Positions 11,096-21,600 of a stretch of DNA of 36,626 bases are shown here, in pieces. The notes beneath the pieces were generated by a model. That model worked only from the letters and a program-made list of their open reading frames with translations, did not search any database and was not told the origin of the DNA. The stretch is from Saccoglossus kowalevskii (taxonomy: Eukaryota; Hemichordata; Enteropneusta; Harrimaniidae): the NCBI RefSeq assembly GCF_000003605.2, contig NW_003134862.1, positions 4,998-41,623 on the forward strand. Reading direction: 5' to 3'. Position numbers and translations under genes: made by a program. Positions within the stretch are counted from its first letter, which is position 1, and each line of letters begins with the position of its first letter.

Positions 11096-11745
11096 CTCCA
11101 TTTCCGCAGCTCGAAGTTGACCAAAAAACATTTTTCTGAAAAGTTTACCCATCAGTACCACTACAACAAACGCTTGTATGTATAGTACCTGAAAAGTAAT
11201 TACAGTACAATGATTTACAAGAAATATAATTATTAATATTATAAGAATACCTGGACCAGTGGTATAATGGCATTTTTAATAAGGCAAAATGAATGCAGGA
11301 ATGTATTTTTATGTACAAGGAATGTCCATCTGCTTCAGAAAACGATGAGAAACAATCTTTATCAACATATTGGCGAATCGCGATATATTGCTATTCACAA
11401 AATGAACGTTTGGCACCAGCGAAGTCCGGGCAAGTCCCAATATGAATGCATCGAGTAAAATAAAAAATGATGGATTGGCGACAAAGCTTTGCGATGATGA
11501 CCGCCTTACGGATCTTCGAAACGTTCGGTACTATTGATATCGGTCAATTTAACTCCTTACACGTATTGTAAACACTAAGCTGACACTGCAACAAGAAACA
11601 AGCGTGTTACACTTACGGCCATACTCGGGTTAGACTTCGTTAAATACACGACGGATGGGTAAAACTGTTTTTTCTGGTAGTAGGCATGACCTACGACGGC
11701 TCCTGTGAGCATAACGCTGCCAAATGCTAAAAGTGCGGAACGCAT
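11096..11745 (-). CDS. SYVN1: E3 ubiquitin ligase synoviolin/HRD1, first two coding exons only
   Basis: Exon 1 (11617-11745, 43 codons, donor GCC/GTAAGT) encodes the conserved N-terminus, including LTGAVVGHAYY and QFYPSVVYLTKS, ending SMA. Exon 2 (11096-11188, 31 codons, acceptor TTTTCAG, donor GAG/GTTTGT) continues VLYIQAFVVVV and ends FFGQLRAAEME. Both junctions are phase 0 and the residues run colinear with vertebrate SYVN1. These 74 residues cover the first transmembrane helix and the start of the next. HRD1 is a multi-spanning ER protein with a cytosolic RING-H2 domain that ubiquitinates misfolded proteins for ERAD. The start at 11745 was chosen by family alignment, although the frame is open to 11922. 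The remaining helices and the RING were not found between here and position 1, so the gene is partial in this window, or it has a very long intron 2, or the assembly is broken. Confidence 0.92.
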
Positions 11746-11883
11746 TTTTGTAAAGCAAACCCGGTAATCTTGTAAATAAAATCCAAGACCACAAACCAGT
11801 TTGAACAAAATGGCGACCAAGTGAACGTCAGCACTTCCGCATTGCCATATAAGGAGTATTGACCTTATTTGGAGAATCGGTCG

Positions 11884-11902
11884 TGTGGCTACAGCTGATT
11901 GG
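11884..11902 (-). promoter_or_regulatory. ERSE-like element (CCAAT-N9-CCACA)
   Basis: Read on the minus strand, the SYVN1 sense, the sequence is CCAAT, nine bases, then CCACA. The ER stress response element is CCAAT-N9-CCACG, bound by NF-Y plus ATF6 or XBP1, so spacing is exact and one base differs. It lies about 140-160 nt upstream of the SYVN1 start codon. Mammalian HRD1 is a known target of the unfolded protein response, which makes the placement sensible. Confidence 0.5.
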
Positions 11903-11967
11903 CAGGTGAGTAATGAATACAAAAACTATCACACATATCGAGCCCAAACACGCAGACGACGAAATCA

Positions 11968-11976
11968 GGCGCCAAA
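11968..11976 (-). promoter_or_regulatory. E2F-like site
   Basis: TTTGGCGCC on the minus strand fits the E2F core TTTSSCGC and lies about 95 nt upstream of the SPDYA start codon. A cell-cycle-regulated promoter would suit a CDK activator. A single short motif is weak evidence by itself. Confidence 0.4.
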
Positions 11977-12070
11977 TTCAAAATCTGAAAAAGAATCGAT
12001 TTTCGTGATGTCATTGAGTACCTTTACACATCACCTCGCGCAGGATTTCTAAGATCCGCAAGCATTCTAA

Positions 12071-15000
12071 ATGTCGGTGTGTGTCCAGAAAAACCCACAT
12101 TTTTCTCCGCTTTATCAGTTCGGAGAGGGTTACCACAACCACTTACCCTCTTTCGAAAAAGCTTTCTGGACAAATCGCGAACATTTGGAAGATTTGCGTG
12201 AACCATCGACATTTAGCTGCCGATATTCTGCCCACCCACCAATGTACTCGGGTGACAGTACACTTTCTGAAAGTGGTTGCCTGCAATTTTTTATCGACTC
12301 TAAAGATAGCAGGCCGGTGTTTATCTCCAGGAACAAGAATCAAACCCAAGTGGTGCAGCGGCGAGAGAACGCGGGACGCAAACCTAAAGTCGTGCAGGCG
12401 AAACGAAGTCGAAAAGAATCGGATTCCCAGGAAGAAGATGGAAGGATGTCACCATTATTCTCTCCCCCAAAACGGGCAAAGAATTCTACTGTTACAGTGA
12501 AATCAAAAGAAATGGCGGCATTTTTCAGATTGTTTGGTAGGTTATCACTTTTATAGTAAGTTGTATTTCATCTTCATCATTAGCATTTGCGTACGTTATT
12601 ATTATAATCATATATGACGGTATTGCTCTTTTACCTTTTTTATGCAGGAAATTAGTTGTAGATTTTTGACCCATAATCACTAAATCAAATCTTAATTACT
12701 GAAATGGACTCAATATTAAATTGGCAAATGGCCACTTTTTCCAGCTCAAAATATATGATTTTATGTGTGTGTGTTTAAATGTAATACATGTAATATACTT
12801 ACTTCATAACTATGTGGTAATTTTTTAAATTGTCATATTTAAGCTAAAATCATTTGATTATTGATCGCAGATGATGATGTCATTCAAGATTTTATGTGGA
12901 TGGATAAATGTGCAAAAATTGCAGACAGGGTAAGTCTCCAGCAGCACTATTTGTAAAAGATGAAAGTTGAAAATATAAAATGCAAAGTCAAAAGCTGGTC
13001 GCTATGTAAATCATAGTCCTTCCTCCCATTCTCCAATCATGCTAGTTTTAGTTTATTAAAGCATGTACACAATAATTTGCTTTGGTGTGGGATCCTTTAT
13101 TTTTGGTTTTTAATAACACAACTATGCTCAAACTCTTGTATGTGTATTTGCTAGTGATACATGGTTTGTGGTTTTAATTGCAGCATCTGTTGGCAATGGT
13201 TTTTGCATATTTCAAGAGAGCAAACTATTCTACTAAGCATTATACAAGAACTAATTTTTTTGTGGCCTTGTAAGTATAAACTCGTGTGTAGATGGATTTA
13301 ATTGTGAATATCTGTATTTCATTTGGCCTGACCCTAATTAATTTAATTTAACTTAAAATCACTAATTCCAATCAAATTATTTACTTTTTCTTCAAATGCA
13401 GATACTTGGCCCATGATATGGAAGAAGATGAAGAAGATTATAAGTATGAAATATTTCCCTGGGCATTGGGAAAAGCTTGGAAAGATAGGTATCCAAATTT
13501 TTTGCAGAAAAGAGATAAATTGTGGAAATCAATAGATTACAGAGCTGCTGTCAGCAGAAAATGCTGTGAAGAGGTATGCCATCAAGATTAACGTTGTTCA
13601 CCTTTGGATTGGGTTCGGCATTATCTCAGTCCATGAACCTATTTTTTCTAGACTTAGTACATGGTTGATACATGATATGGTATACATATGCTCTAGGTCT
13701 TTTTTGTTACAAAAGATACAAAATTAACAACTGGCCATATTTGATTCAAAAATAGCGAGTTGAGCATTATCTCCAAATTGTGCTGACCAATTTTGTTCAA
13801 GCTTAGAATATTGGTAATACCTGTTGGCATACTGAGGGCACATCAATTGTTTTTGTTCATCAAAGTTATTTTTTGTTTGTTCATTTTTGCTTAGAACTTG
13901 AGAGTACAATTGCTAAGTTCAGATTTAATACCGAGGCAGTATATTATTTCACAAAGAGGCAATTTGATTTTTGTTGAGACTCTGCAATACGGCTGACCAG
14001 CAGCCACCCAAACTTGGTTAACAGGAAATTGTGTGCTAGCACATCAACAAGGGTTGATTTGTTTTAAAATCAAATCCAAGATGGTCGACTCTCAGTCATT
14101 TTGTTTGATGAATTTTTGTCTTTTGCTGCACATTACTACTTATATCTTAATTTCACACTGTCCACAGACAATTGTGTTCTAGCAGATCAAGGAAAGTTGA
14201 TTATGTCACAATTCAATTCAAGATGGTTGCCTGGTAGCAATTTTGTTTGAAGAAAATAAGCAATGTTCATCTTTTTTTGCACATTTCTGCCTATATCTAA
14301 AATTTAAGCTATCCGATTAGGTCGAAAGTTGGTTCACAGGCAATTGTGTTTATAGCATATCAACAACAGTTGATTTGTGTTATGATACAATATGACAGCC
14401 ACAGAGCATATCACAATTCCAAATCTTAGTGTATTGTGGGATAGTTATGACCTAATGAAACACAACAGCCAATCATAAAGCATGTCTGCTTCTGCAATCT
14501 GACATAACTATCCCACAATGCATTACAATTTGGAATTGCAATACAGTATATGTTCTACATTTTGCCAACATAGTCATTAGAGACTCACTAGTGTAAAATT
14601 GTCTGGCAGGCAGTCCAAGTCATTAGTTCTGTGTAGAACTGGTACATACACTTGATCAACAATGGTGACATTTCATTTGTCATGTATTAATGTACAAAAA
14701 CAGAGGGGCTATTGATTTGCATATATCATCAACAGTGACTTTGTCAATCAAAGAGCAACATGTACAAACTTTCTGGACTTTTAATCACATACACTTGCTA
14801 TGGTTCACTACAATTTAAAATCATTTTTGAGTACGGTATGTTCCACCATTGGCAGAGCTCCACAATTTTAACACTATCCAGCTGTCCGAGTAAGAAAAAG
14901 CAAAATAATATCTGCATCTATACCTTTACCTTGAATCTTGTTTCCTTGTTTATTTCCATCTGCACTGCATAGCTAATAGATTACTGATTTTCCTTTCATT

Positions 15001-16328
15001 GTTTTTCATCCGTCCATGAACATTATGACTATGAGGGACCGGAGATTCTGATTCATAACCCAGCGTCTGTTATACATAACATTACCTGATGTGAAAATTG
15101 ATCATCATAGTTTTAACAAACAAATGTACATAGCAAATAAAATTGCTAAAGTTTATTTTATTTATTGAAATATAATTTTAACAGTGACTTAATCTGCACT
15201 ATTTATTTTAAACTTGTTTCCACTTACTGCTGCAATACTCTTAAAAAGTGTTTTAGTGCAATGTAGTAGTATAAAATAGGGGAAGACTTAATAAATAATA
15301 GTTTATTTGAAATCTGAGACCAAGTTCTGAATAAGAGACTAAATTGATGCTCACCTTTTTGATAGCACTTTCACAGACTTTGACCTTGGTGGCACTATCA
15401 CACTCAATACTGCAGTTCCTCATTTTTTATTTACATTTTTTATTTGAAATCCCTCTTAAATATAATTGCAAGGGGAAACAATCATCCTGTAAACACTGTA
15501 ATTTCATCTTCCACAGACCTGATTAGTTTAGTGTTGCAACCTTGAATATAAATTTTCTAAATTGCATAAATTAGACAACTTTCTGATATCTGATGAAGCA
15601 GATAACTTTCGTTTTGCATATGATACATATGTTGAGGGCTTCCAATAAAACATTGGTGACACCTGAGTCAAAAGCATATATATATAGCATATATAGCATA
15701 TATAGTATAAACATGTTTATACATAATTGATTTTCCATTATCAGGTAATTTCCATTTGTCCTGAAAATGATATATGGCAGAGAATACGTAAAAATCATCA
15801 TGGAGGTGCTATTCGAAGTTACAATAGATCAGATGACTATGATGGTTATCCTCGTGGTCCAGGTGTATCACCACCAAAATGTTCAGAATGTACTAATGCT
15901 AGACAATGGAACAAGTCTCTAGTAATAACAGACAGTGATAGTCCTGTTACTACTGCATGCTTATATTTATCATCTTGCACAGACACATCATCCGACAGCA
16001 TTGAGGATCATTCTGAAAAGGATGAAGACCAAATCTTGCCAGGAAGATTTAACATGGAAGGTAATCCATTTTTTCAATTTGTGCAGTCCTGTCGATCTTA
16101 CAGTGCAAATATGATCCTGTCTTCACAAAATTACATGTGGCTGGAACTATGGTTTCACTATATGCATATTATAAAATAGACTATTTTTTTAATGGTTTTC
16201 ATAAGAAAACAACAACTGACTGACATACTCATAAATCACTGGATGTTTTTTTTTTCACTGTAGATCTTAAAGAAACACTGCATACTGACCCAAATGACAG
16301 CTTTTTCTGGGCACATGAAGAAGAGTAA
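12071..16328 (+). CDS. SPDYA: Speedy/RINGO cyclin-independent CDK activator, six exons
   Basis: Six exons join in phase: 12071-12536, 12871-12929, 13184-13269, 13402-13573, 15745-16060 and 16264-16328, giving 387 residues. The Speedy/RINGO core runs from [10 protein letters not shown] (about 147-155) through [45 protein letters not shown] (about 207-226), AVSRKCCEE and [18 protein letters not shown], and ends near the conserved Cys pair PPKCSEC. All of this runs colinear with vertebrate Speedy A. These proteins bind and activate CDK1/CDK2 without a cyclin, with roles in meiosis, oocyte maturation and meiotic telomere tethering. The N-terminal region before the core is about 145 residues, longer than in human, basic and Ser-rich, and resembles nothing I know. 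The start is the first ATG of the open frame, so it is less certain than the exons. It shares a promoter with SYVN1 and converges on TRMT61B. Confidence 0.93.
13574..15744. other. SPDYA intron 4 with diverged repeats
   Basis: This 2.2-kb intron holds three diverged tandem units of about 155-160 bp (near 14016, 14172 and 14333), each with a segment like CAATTGTGT followed by a GTTGATTTGT-like segment. A foldback repeat follows at about 14405-14560. No coding sequence was recognised; open frames at 13724-13909, 14760-14972 and 15344-15526 look like chance. Confidence 0.5.
14418..14542. repeat. Foldback (MITE-like) repeat in SPDYA intron 4
   Basis: The left arm contains ACAATTCCAAAT and ATTGTGGGATAGTTATG. 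The right arm carries their reverse complements, CATAACTATCCCACAAT and ATTTGGAATTG, in mirrored order. The arms are about 40 bp with a short centre. No coding capacity. Boundaries are approximate. Confidence 0.6.
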
Positions 16329-16644
16329 GACTGATGTCGTTTCACGAGAGAAGTATGTTGACAAGACAAAGAGCAATCAAACTGTTTTCAGGAAAACTAT
16401 CAACTTGTGTGGAAGATATTTATTGTATTGATTTTTCTTTTAATAGTTTTATTTTATTGACAAGTGAATTTGTTTAATTATAACATCTTTTGACAATTTT
16501 ACTTTCAAATAATATTTTCAAAAATAGTCTGTTCTATAGAAACAGATATAGACGGAACAGTTGTGTGCATTATGAAAACAATATGCATATGCATATCATG
16601 TCTTTCTGTATTTGCAAGTAAAAAATGTGTCTCTCCCACTTTCA

Positions 16645-16650
16645 AATAAA
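16645..16650 (+). terminator. Polyadenylation signal, probable SPDYA 3' end
   Basis: AATAAA about 320 nt after the SPDYA stop codon, followed by an A run. It is the best candidate for the 3' end and would leave roughly 200 bp to the opposing TRMT61B signal. Confidence 0.4.
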
Positions 16651-16854
16651 AAAAAAACGATCAGGGACTTCCGTATTTTTTTTACATGAGCCCTCCACAA
16701 ACAAAATGACATTGAACAATTTGTGTTTACTTTAAACAAGAAGTAATTATTACAGAAGTATATTATGAGCTAAATTATTCCTGGTTATGAGCAAAGTAAA
16801 TTATCAAATGATGTATTAAAGTGTTTTTTTTGTATATAGTAAATGTATTCATAA

Positions 16855-16881
16855 TTTATTATTTATTAGCAAATTTATTTA
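16855..16881 (-). terminator. Polyadenylation signal cluster, probable TRMT61B 3' end
   Basis: Several overlapping minus-strand AATAAA hexamers (TTTATT on the plus strand, for example 16855-16860 and 16862-16867) lie about 310-330 nt beyond the TRMT61B stop. The gene is convergent with SPDYA here. Confidence 0.4.
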
Positions 16882-17187
16882 TTCCCTACTTCAAAACTAG
16901 CGGATCAAATGATAAGACATTAGTAGTAATTGGTGTTAAATTTATATCAACACAATTTTTAAAAATACCTTTTGTTGTAAAACTATCTTCTCTTTTTCCT
17001 ACCTTTTGTTAAAAGTGACTAATATAAGAACACAATCACAAATATATTATGTATGTAAGTATGACAATTTTTAATTAATAACATCATTGTGATTATAAAA
17101 TACATTGGGTTTGTTAATTAAAATGGTAGTGTATCTAAATTAAATGTTGTTGAAATGTTGCTTTGCTATCTATTACGTGTATCATCT

Positions 17188-18636
17188 TCATGATTCTTTT
17201 TGGAGTTCCAACAGAAAAGCTGTGAAAGAAAAAAAATAATTAAAAAGGAATCGAATAAACTTGTACTTTCTAGATGATGTGTGTTTAGTATGTTCCAGGA
17301 GCAGAATTCAAAACAACAATGCAATGAAATGCAAGGATTTATGGTTGGTCTACACCAGAAGTGATTTTGTCAATGAGTGGCAAAATTCATCAAGATTTAC
17401 TACATATTCATGTAACTTACTAATGGCTCAATACTACACAATGTGGTTCACAAGCCATATTCTTGTAGTAGATTGTCAAGACAATTTTGGAAACAAGACA
17501 AACTTAAACTTGGTGACAGTTTTGATTACTGAAAGCTTAGAAAGAACTCCTGTGTGCTGAAGATATTGGAGGCATGAAGTACAACAAAGAAATACCATAT
17601 ACCTGTCTCTGTCCTTTTTACAGTAAGCATCTTTTCATCATCAGTTCCCTCTTTTTACACAAATTCACAAAATAGCCTTGTTTATACTTTCCTCAGAATA
17701 TTTGGACAAAAATAGCCAAATTTTTAGTAAAAACTGAAAATTGACTCTGTTGGCCCCAAAATTAGGGTTCATTTCCAGAAATATTGAAGGAAAATATGGA
17801 CGAGAAAGTCTGGTGCTGAAAAGGCACAATAGAGCAAATGTGGGTGGTTCCAAGTAGCTATGGTTTAACAATTATAAATATTTGATGAAATAAGGACCAT
17901 TTACGACTTAATATTTTGGTCATATATCTTGTCAGACAACAAAATTAAAGCACCAATTGCATGTCCCTATCTGTAACAGTGCTCAGTACATTACAGTTAT
18001 GCATAGTAAAAACGCACATGAAACTAACATAATAATTAATTAATGTATTGCATATCCCAGAACATCTATATACCAAGTTTCATTGAAATCTGTTTAATGG
18101 TACACACATGTACATGAGAAACAAGTGAAAATTAGTTAATTAATATGCACGGATTTCAACCAAAAACTAATCAAGTCTGCGCATTATCCCAGAGCATTTA
18201 TGTACCAAATTTCATTGAAATCTATTCAATAGTACATGACAAACAATTAATTACTATGCTAATTAGGTAATTGATATGTACAGAATTTCAGCCAAAAACT
18301 AATCAGGTCTGAGCATTATCCTAGAGTATGTAACAAGTTTCATTAAAATCTGTTTAATAGTACATGAGAAACAAATAAAAATGCTTAAAATCAGTTAATT
18401 AATATGCAAATTAGGCAATTAATATGCCTGTAATTTCAACCCAAAACTAATCAGGTCTAAGTATTCTAGAGTATTCATGTACCAAGTTTCATTGAAATCT
18501 GCTCAATAGTACATGAGCAACAAGTGAAAATGCTAAAACTTGGTTAATTAATATGCAAATTATGTAATTAATGCACAGATTTCTATATACCAAGTTTCAT
18601 TAAAATCTGATAATTGGTTCTTGAGATATCAGTGGG

Positions 18637-18671
<35 letters not shown>

Positions 18672-21600
18672 TGCACTAACAATTGTGTGCTTCGCACACA
18701 GGAGTCAAAAAGTACTTTACCAAGAGCTAGAGAATTTCAACTTTAAAAACCCTACCTGAAGGAGGATCTTGATGAAAACTAGGTCTGGCAGTGTAGACAA
18801 CTTTGCCGTTCTCTGTTCTTGATTCTCTCTCTTCACCTGAAGAAGACAATTCACTACTATCAAATACTAAAATCATATTAACATTCCATTTACAGTTATA
18901 TCTCATTCAAATTTAACGAGTACAGCCAATGATGGCAACCTACCATCTCATAGCAACCACAGCAATGAAAGAATTGATACATTGCCTATTGAATTAAAAG
19001 ATAAACTGTGTGATCCAGCCACTATGATTATCTGATACTTCATTTGATGATATTTTATTTGGTCCTTCATTTGTCTGTCCCCTAAAAATAAATGGATGCT
19101 TATCCACGTATCATCCATCTGCCGCATGTACATGTGACGTCTTAGCCATATAGAACGTCATGTAACATAGCTTCATTCTTGAGAACAAATTCACACTGTC
19201 CAATTTGGTCCAAACATGGTACACAGACAATTGTGTTCTAGCATATCAGAAAGTTGATTTGTGTCATGATGCAATCCAAGTTTGTTTTATATTTCGCCAA
19301 CATAAACATTATAGACTCACACGTACAACTTCAAAATGCACTAAATCAATAAATACAAGAAGGGGGGACTGACAAAAATGGAATTTTTTTACACCAGAGT
19401 GCACAACGGTAAAAGGGGAAGTAGAAACTTGAAACAACCTTTTAAAGGCATTTCTAAGGGATACTTCAGTAGCTAGTGGGCATACATAACTGCTGTACTG
19501 CTGCAATAACTTGGTCAGTTATAGCTGCAATAATTTGGTCAGTTATAGCTGCAATAATTTGGTCAGTTATAGCTGCAATAACTTAGTCAGTTATAGCTGC
19601 AATAATTTGGTCAGTTATAGCTGCAATAATTTGGTTATTTGTATTTTTGATCTAGAAAAAATATTTTCTCATTTTAATGCTTAAAGCAGTTAGGTAATTG
19701 AGTCCTAAGCGACGATATCAATGCACGCTAAAAATGCAAAGGCTTCTGGGTAGACACTTGTTTGTGAACAAAGACACACTATGGCCATCTGCCGCATGCG
19801 CATGTGACGACACCCTGCTTTGAATGTACTTTAATTACCAGACAGTCCATACATGTGTATCCCTTTGCTTACCCTCCGTTGGATCAACCATAGTCTTGCT
19901 ATAAGTTCTTATGATTTTACCATCACGCCGTGTCGCAGGAGAAACCAACCAATTTTTATGTGTCACTTCTGATATTGTTTCTGTTTTCAGTGGTATATTA
20001 TTAATACGTATATGCTCCAAGATTTCAATAATTTGGGTGATGCTGAAAACAAGCCAAAGGAAGTAAATAAAAGTCATTGTCATTATTAAAATTCCAATAT
20101 TGGCTCAGGTATGCTCTAGAAGCAATTAATGATTTCCTAAAAATTTGTGTCTCAAATTTCAATGAATCGAGAAAACAAATTCAAACATACCGGTAAGTAC
20201 AATATTATATCTTGGACCCTTGTACAAATTAATTTGAACAAAATTGAACAAAGTATGTCCAATGGAATGAGGTAAAGATAATCTAGTATATTCAAATTAT
20301 TTCAGTTGACTTCAACTTCAACTTACTTAGCCACGAAGATAGCAACTGATCTTCCACTTTTCAGTCTCCCTGCAACAAAAGACATTGCGCGGTATGCATG
20401 TTCCATATCAATGATGGCCTATAAAGGAGTATAAAGGAATATTAACATAAAACATTAACATATGAATTGAAGTTTCTTGAAACCCTGGATAGTGATTGTA
20501 ATGTACAAACATGTTTTAATGTATACTATACTGCTCTATTAGTAGCACAAGTACTTGAGAGGCATGCCTANNNNNNNNNNNNNNNNNNNNNNNNNNNNNN
20601 NNNNNNNNNNNNNNNNNNNNNNNNNNNNNNNNNNNNNNNNNNNNNNNNNNNNNNNNNNNNNNNNNNNNNNNNNNNNNNNNNNNNNNNNNNNNNNNNNNNN
20701 NNNNNNNNNNNNNNNNNNNNNNNNNNNNNNNNNNNNNNNNNNNNNNNNNNNNNNNNNNNNNNNNNNNNNNNNNNNNNNNNNNNNNNNNNNNNNNNNNNNN
20801 NNNNNNNNNNNNNNNNNNNNNNNNNNNNNNNNNNNNNNNNNNNNNNNNNNNNNNNNNNNNNNNNNNNNNNNNNNNNNNNNNNNNNNNNNNNNNNNNNNNN
20901 NNNNNNNNNNNNNNNNNNNNNNNNNNNNNNNNNNNNNNNNNNNNNNNNNNNNNNNNNNNNNNNNNNNNNNNNNNNNNNNNNNNNNNNNNNNNNNNNNNNN
21001 NNNNNNNNNNNNNNNNNNNNNNNNNNNNNNNNNNNNNNNNNNNNNNNNNNNNNNNNNNNNNNNNNNNNNNNNNNNNNNNNNNNNNNNNNNNNNNNNNNNN
21101 NNNNNNNNNNNNNNNNNNNNNNNNNNNNNNNNNNNNNNNNNNNNNNNNNNNNNNNNNNNNNNNNNNNNNNNNNNNNNNNNNNNNNNNNNNNNNNNNNNNN
21201 NNNNNNNNNNNNNNNNNNNNNNNNNNNNNNNNNNNNNNNNNNNNNNNNNNNNNNNNNNNNNNNNNNNNNNNNNNNNNNNNNNNNNNNNNNNNNNNATTTC
21301 AATACCCAAAATTCATCTATTTTTAATAAATTGTACTTCTGGACAATATAAGAATATTGACTTAAAAAATGTTGGGGGTCGCCAGGTTAATTTTTGAGAA
21401 AATCATGGTTGTATTTTAGTGGATAGCAGCCATTTTGGCAGTATTGGTAGTGCTTTTACCATAGGTTCCTATGGCAGGGATATTTATGCGATATCTCAGA
21501 TTGTAGGCTGGTGACATATTAGGACAAGTTTCTCAAAATACGTCACTGTAACATAAAAGAATGCTATTTCATGGTGCCATGGGACAATAGCTCCATGATT

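Larger units (their letters stand above)
11746..12070. promoter_or_regulatory. Bidirectional SYVN1/SPDYA promoter
   Basis: The two start codons lie 325 bp apart on opposite strands, so this interval must hold both promoters and both 5' UTRs. Visible sites include a YY1-like AAAATGGCGACC (11807-11818), a canonical ETS/GABP site CACTTCCG (11832-11839), a perfect CArG box CCATATAAGG (11845-11854), an ERSE-like NF-Y/ATF6 composite (11884-11902, minus) and an E2F-like TTTGGCGCC (11968-11976, minus). There is no convincing TATA box at either end. YY1, ETS and NF-Y sites in a short divergent spacer are typical of housekeeping bidirectional promoters. Function is inferred from motifs only. Confidence 0.7.

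Noticed and set aside
11746-11922. Upstream in-frame extension of SYVN1 (start at 11922)
   Set aside because: The extra residues lack similarity to SYVN1, whose conserved N-terminus begins at the Met at 11745. The extension covers the ETS, CArG and ERSE-like promoter motifs.
12024-12500. Several overlapping frames on both strands under SPDYA exon 1
   Set aside because: They are shadows of the SPDYA frame. Only the frame at 12071-12536 splices in phase into the Speedy core.
20467-21397. Open frames of 244-294 codons spanning the N run
   Set aside because: They consist almost entirely of X from unknown bases and are artefacts of the gap.
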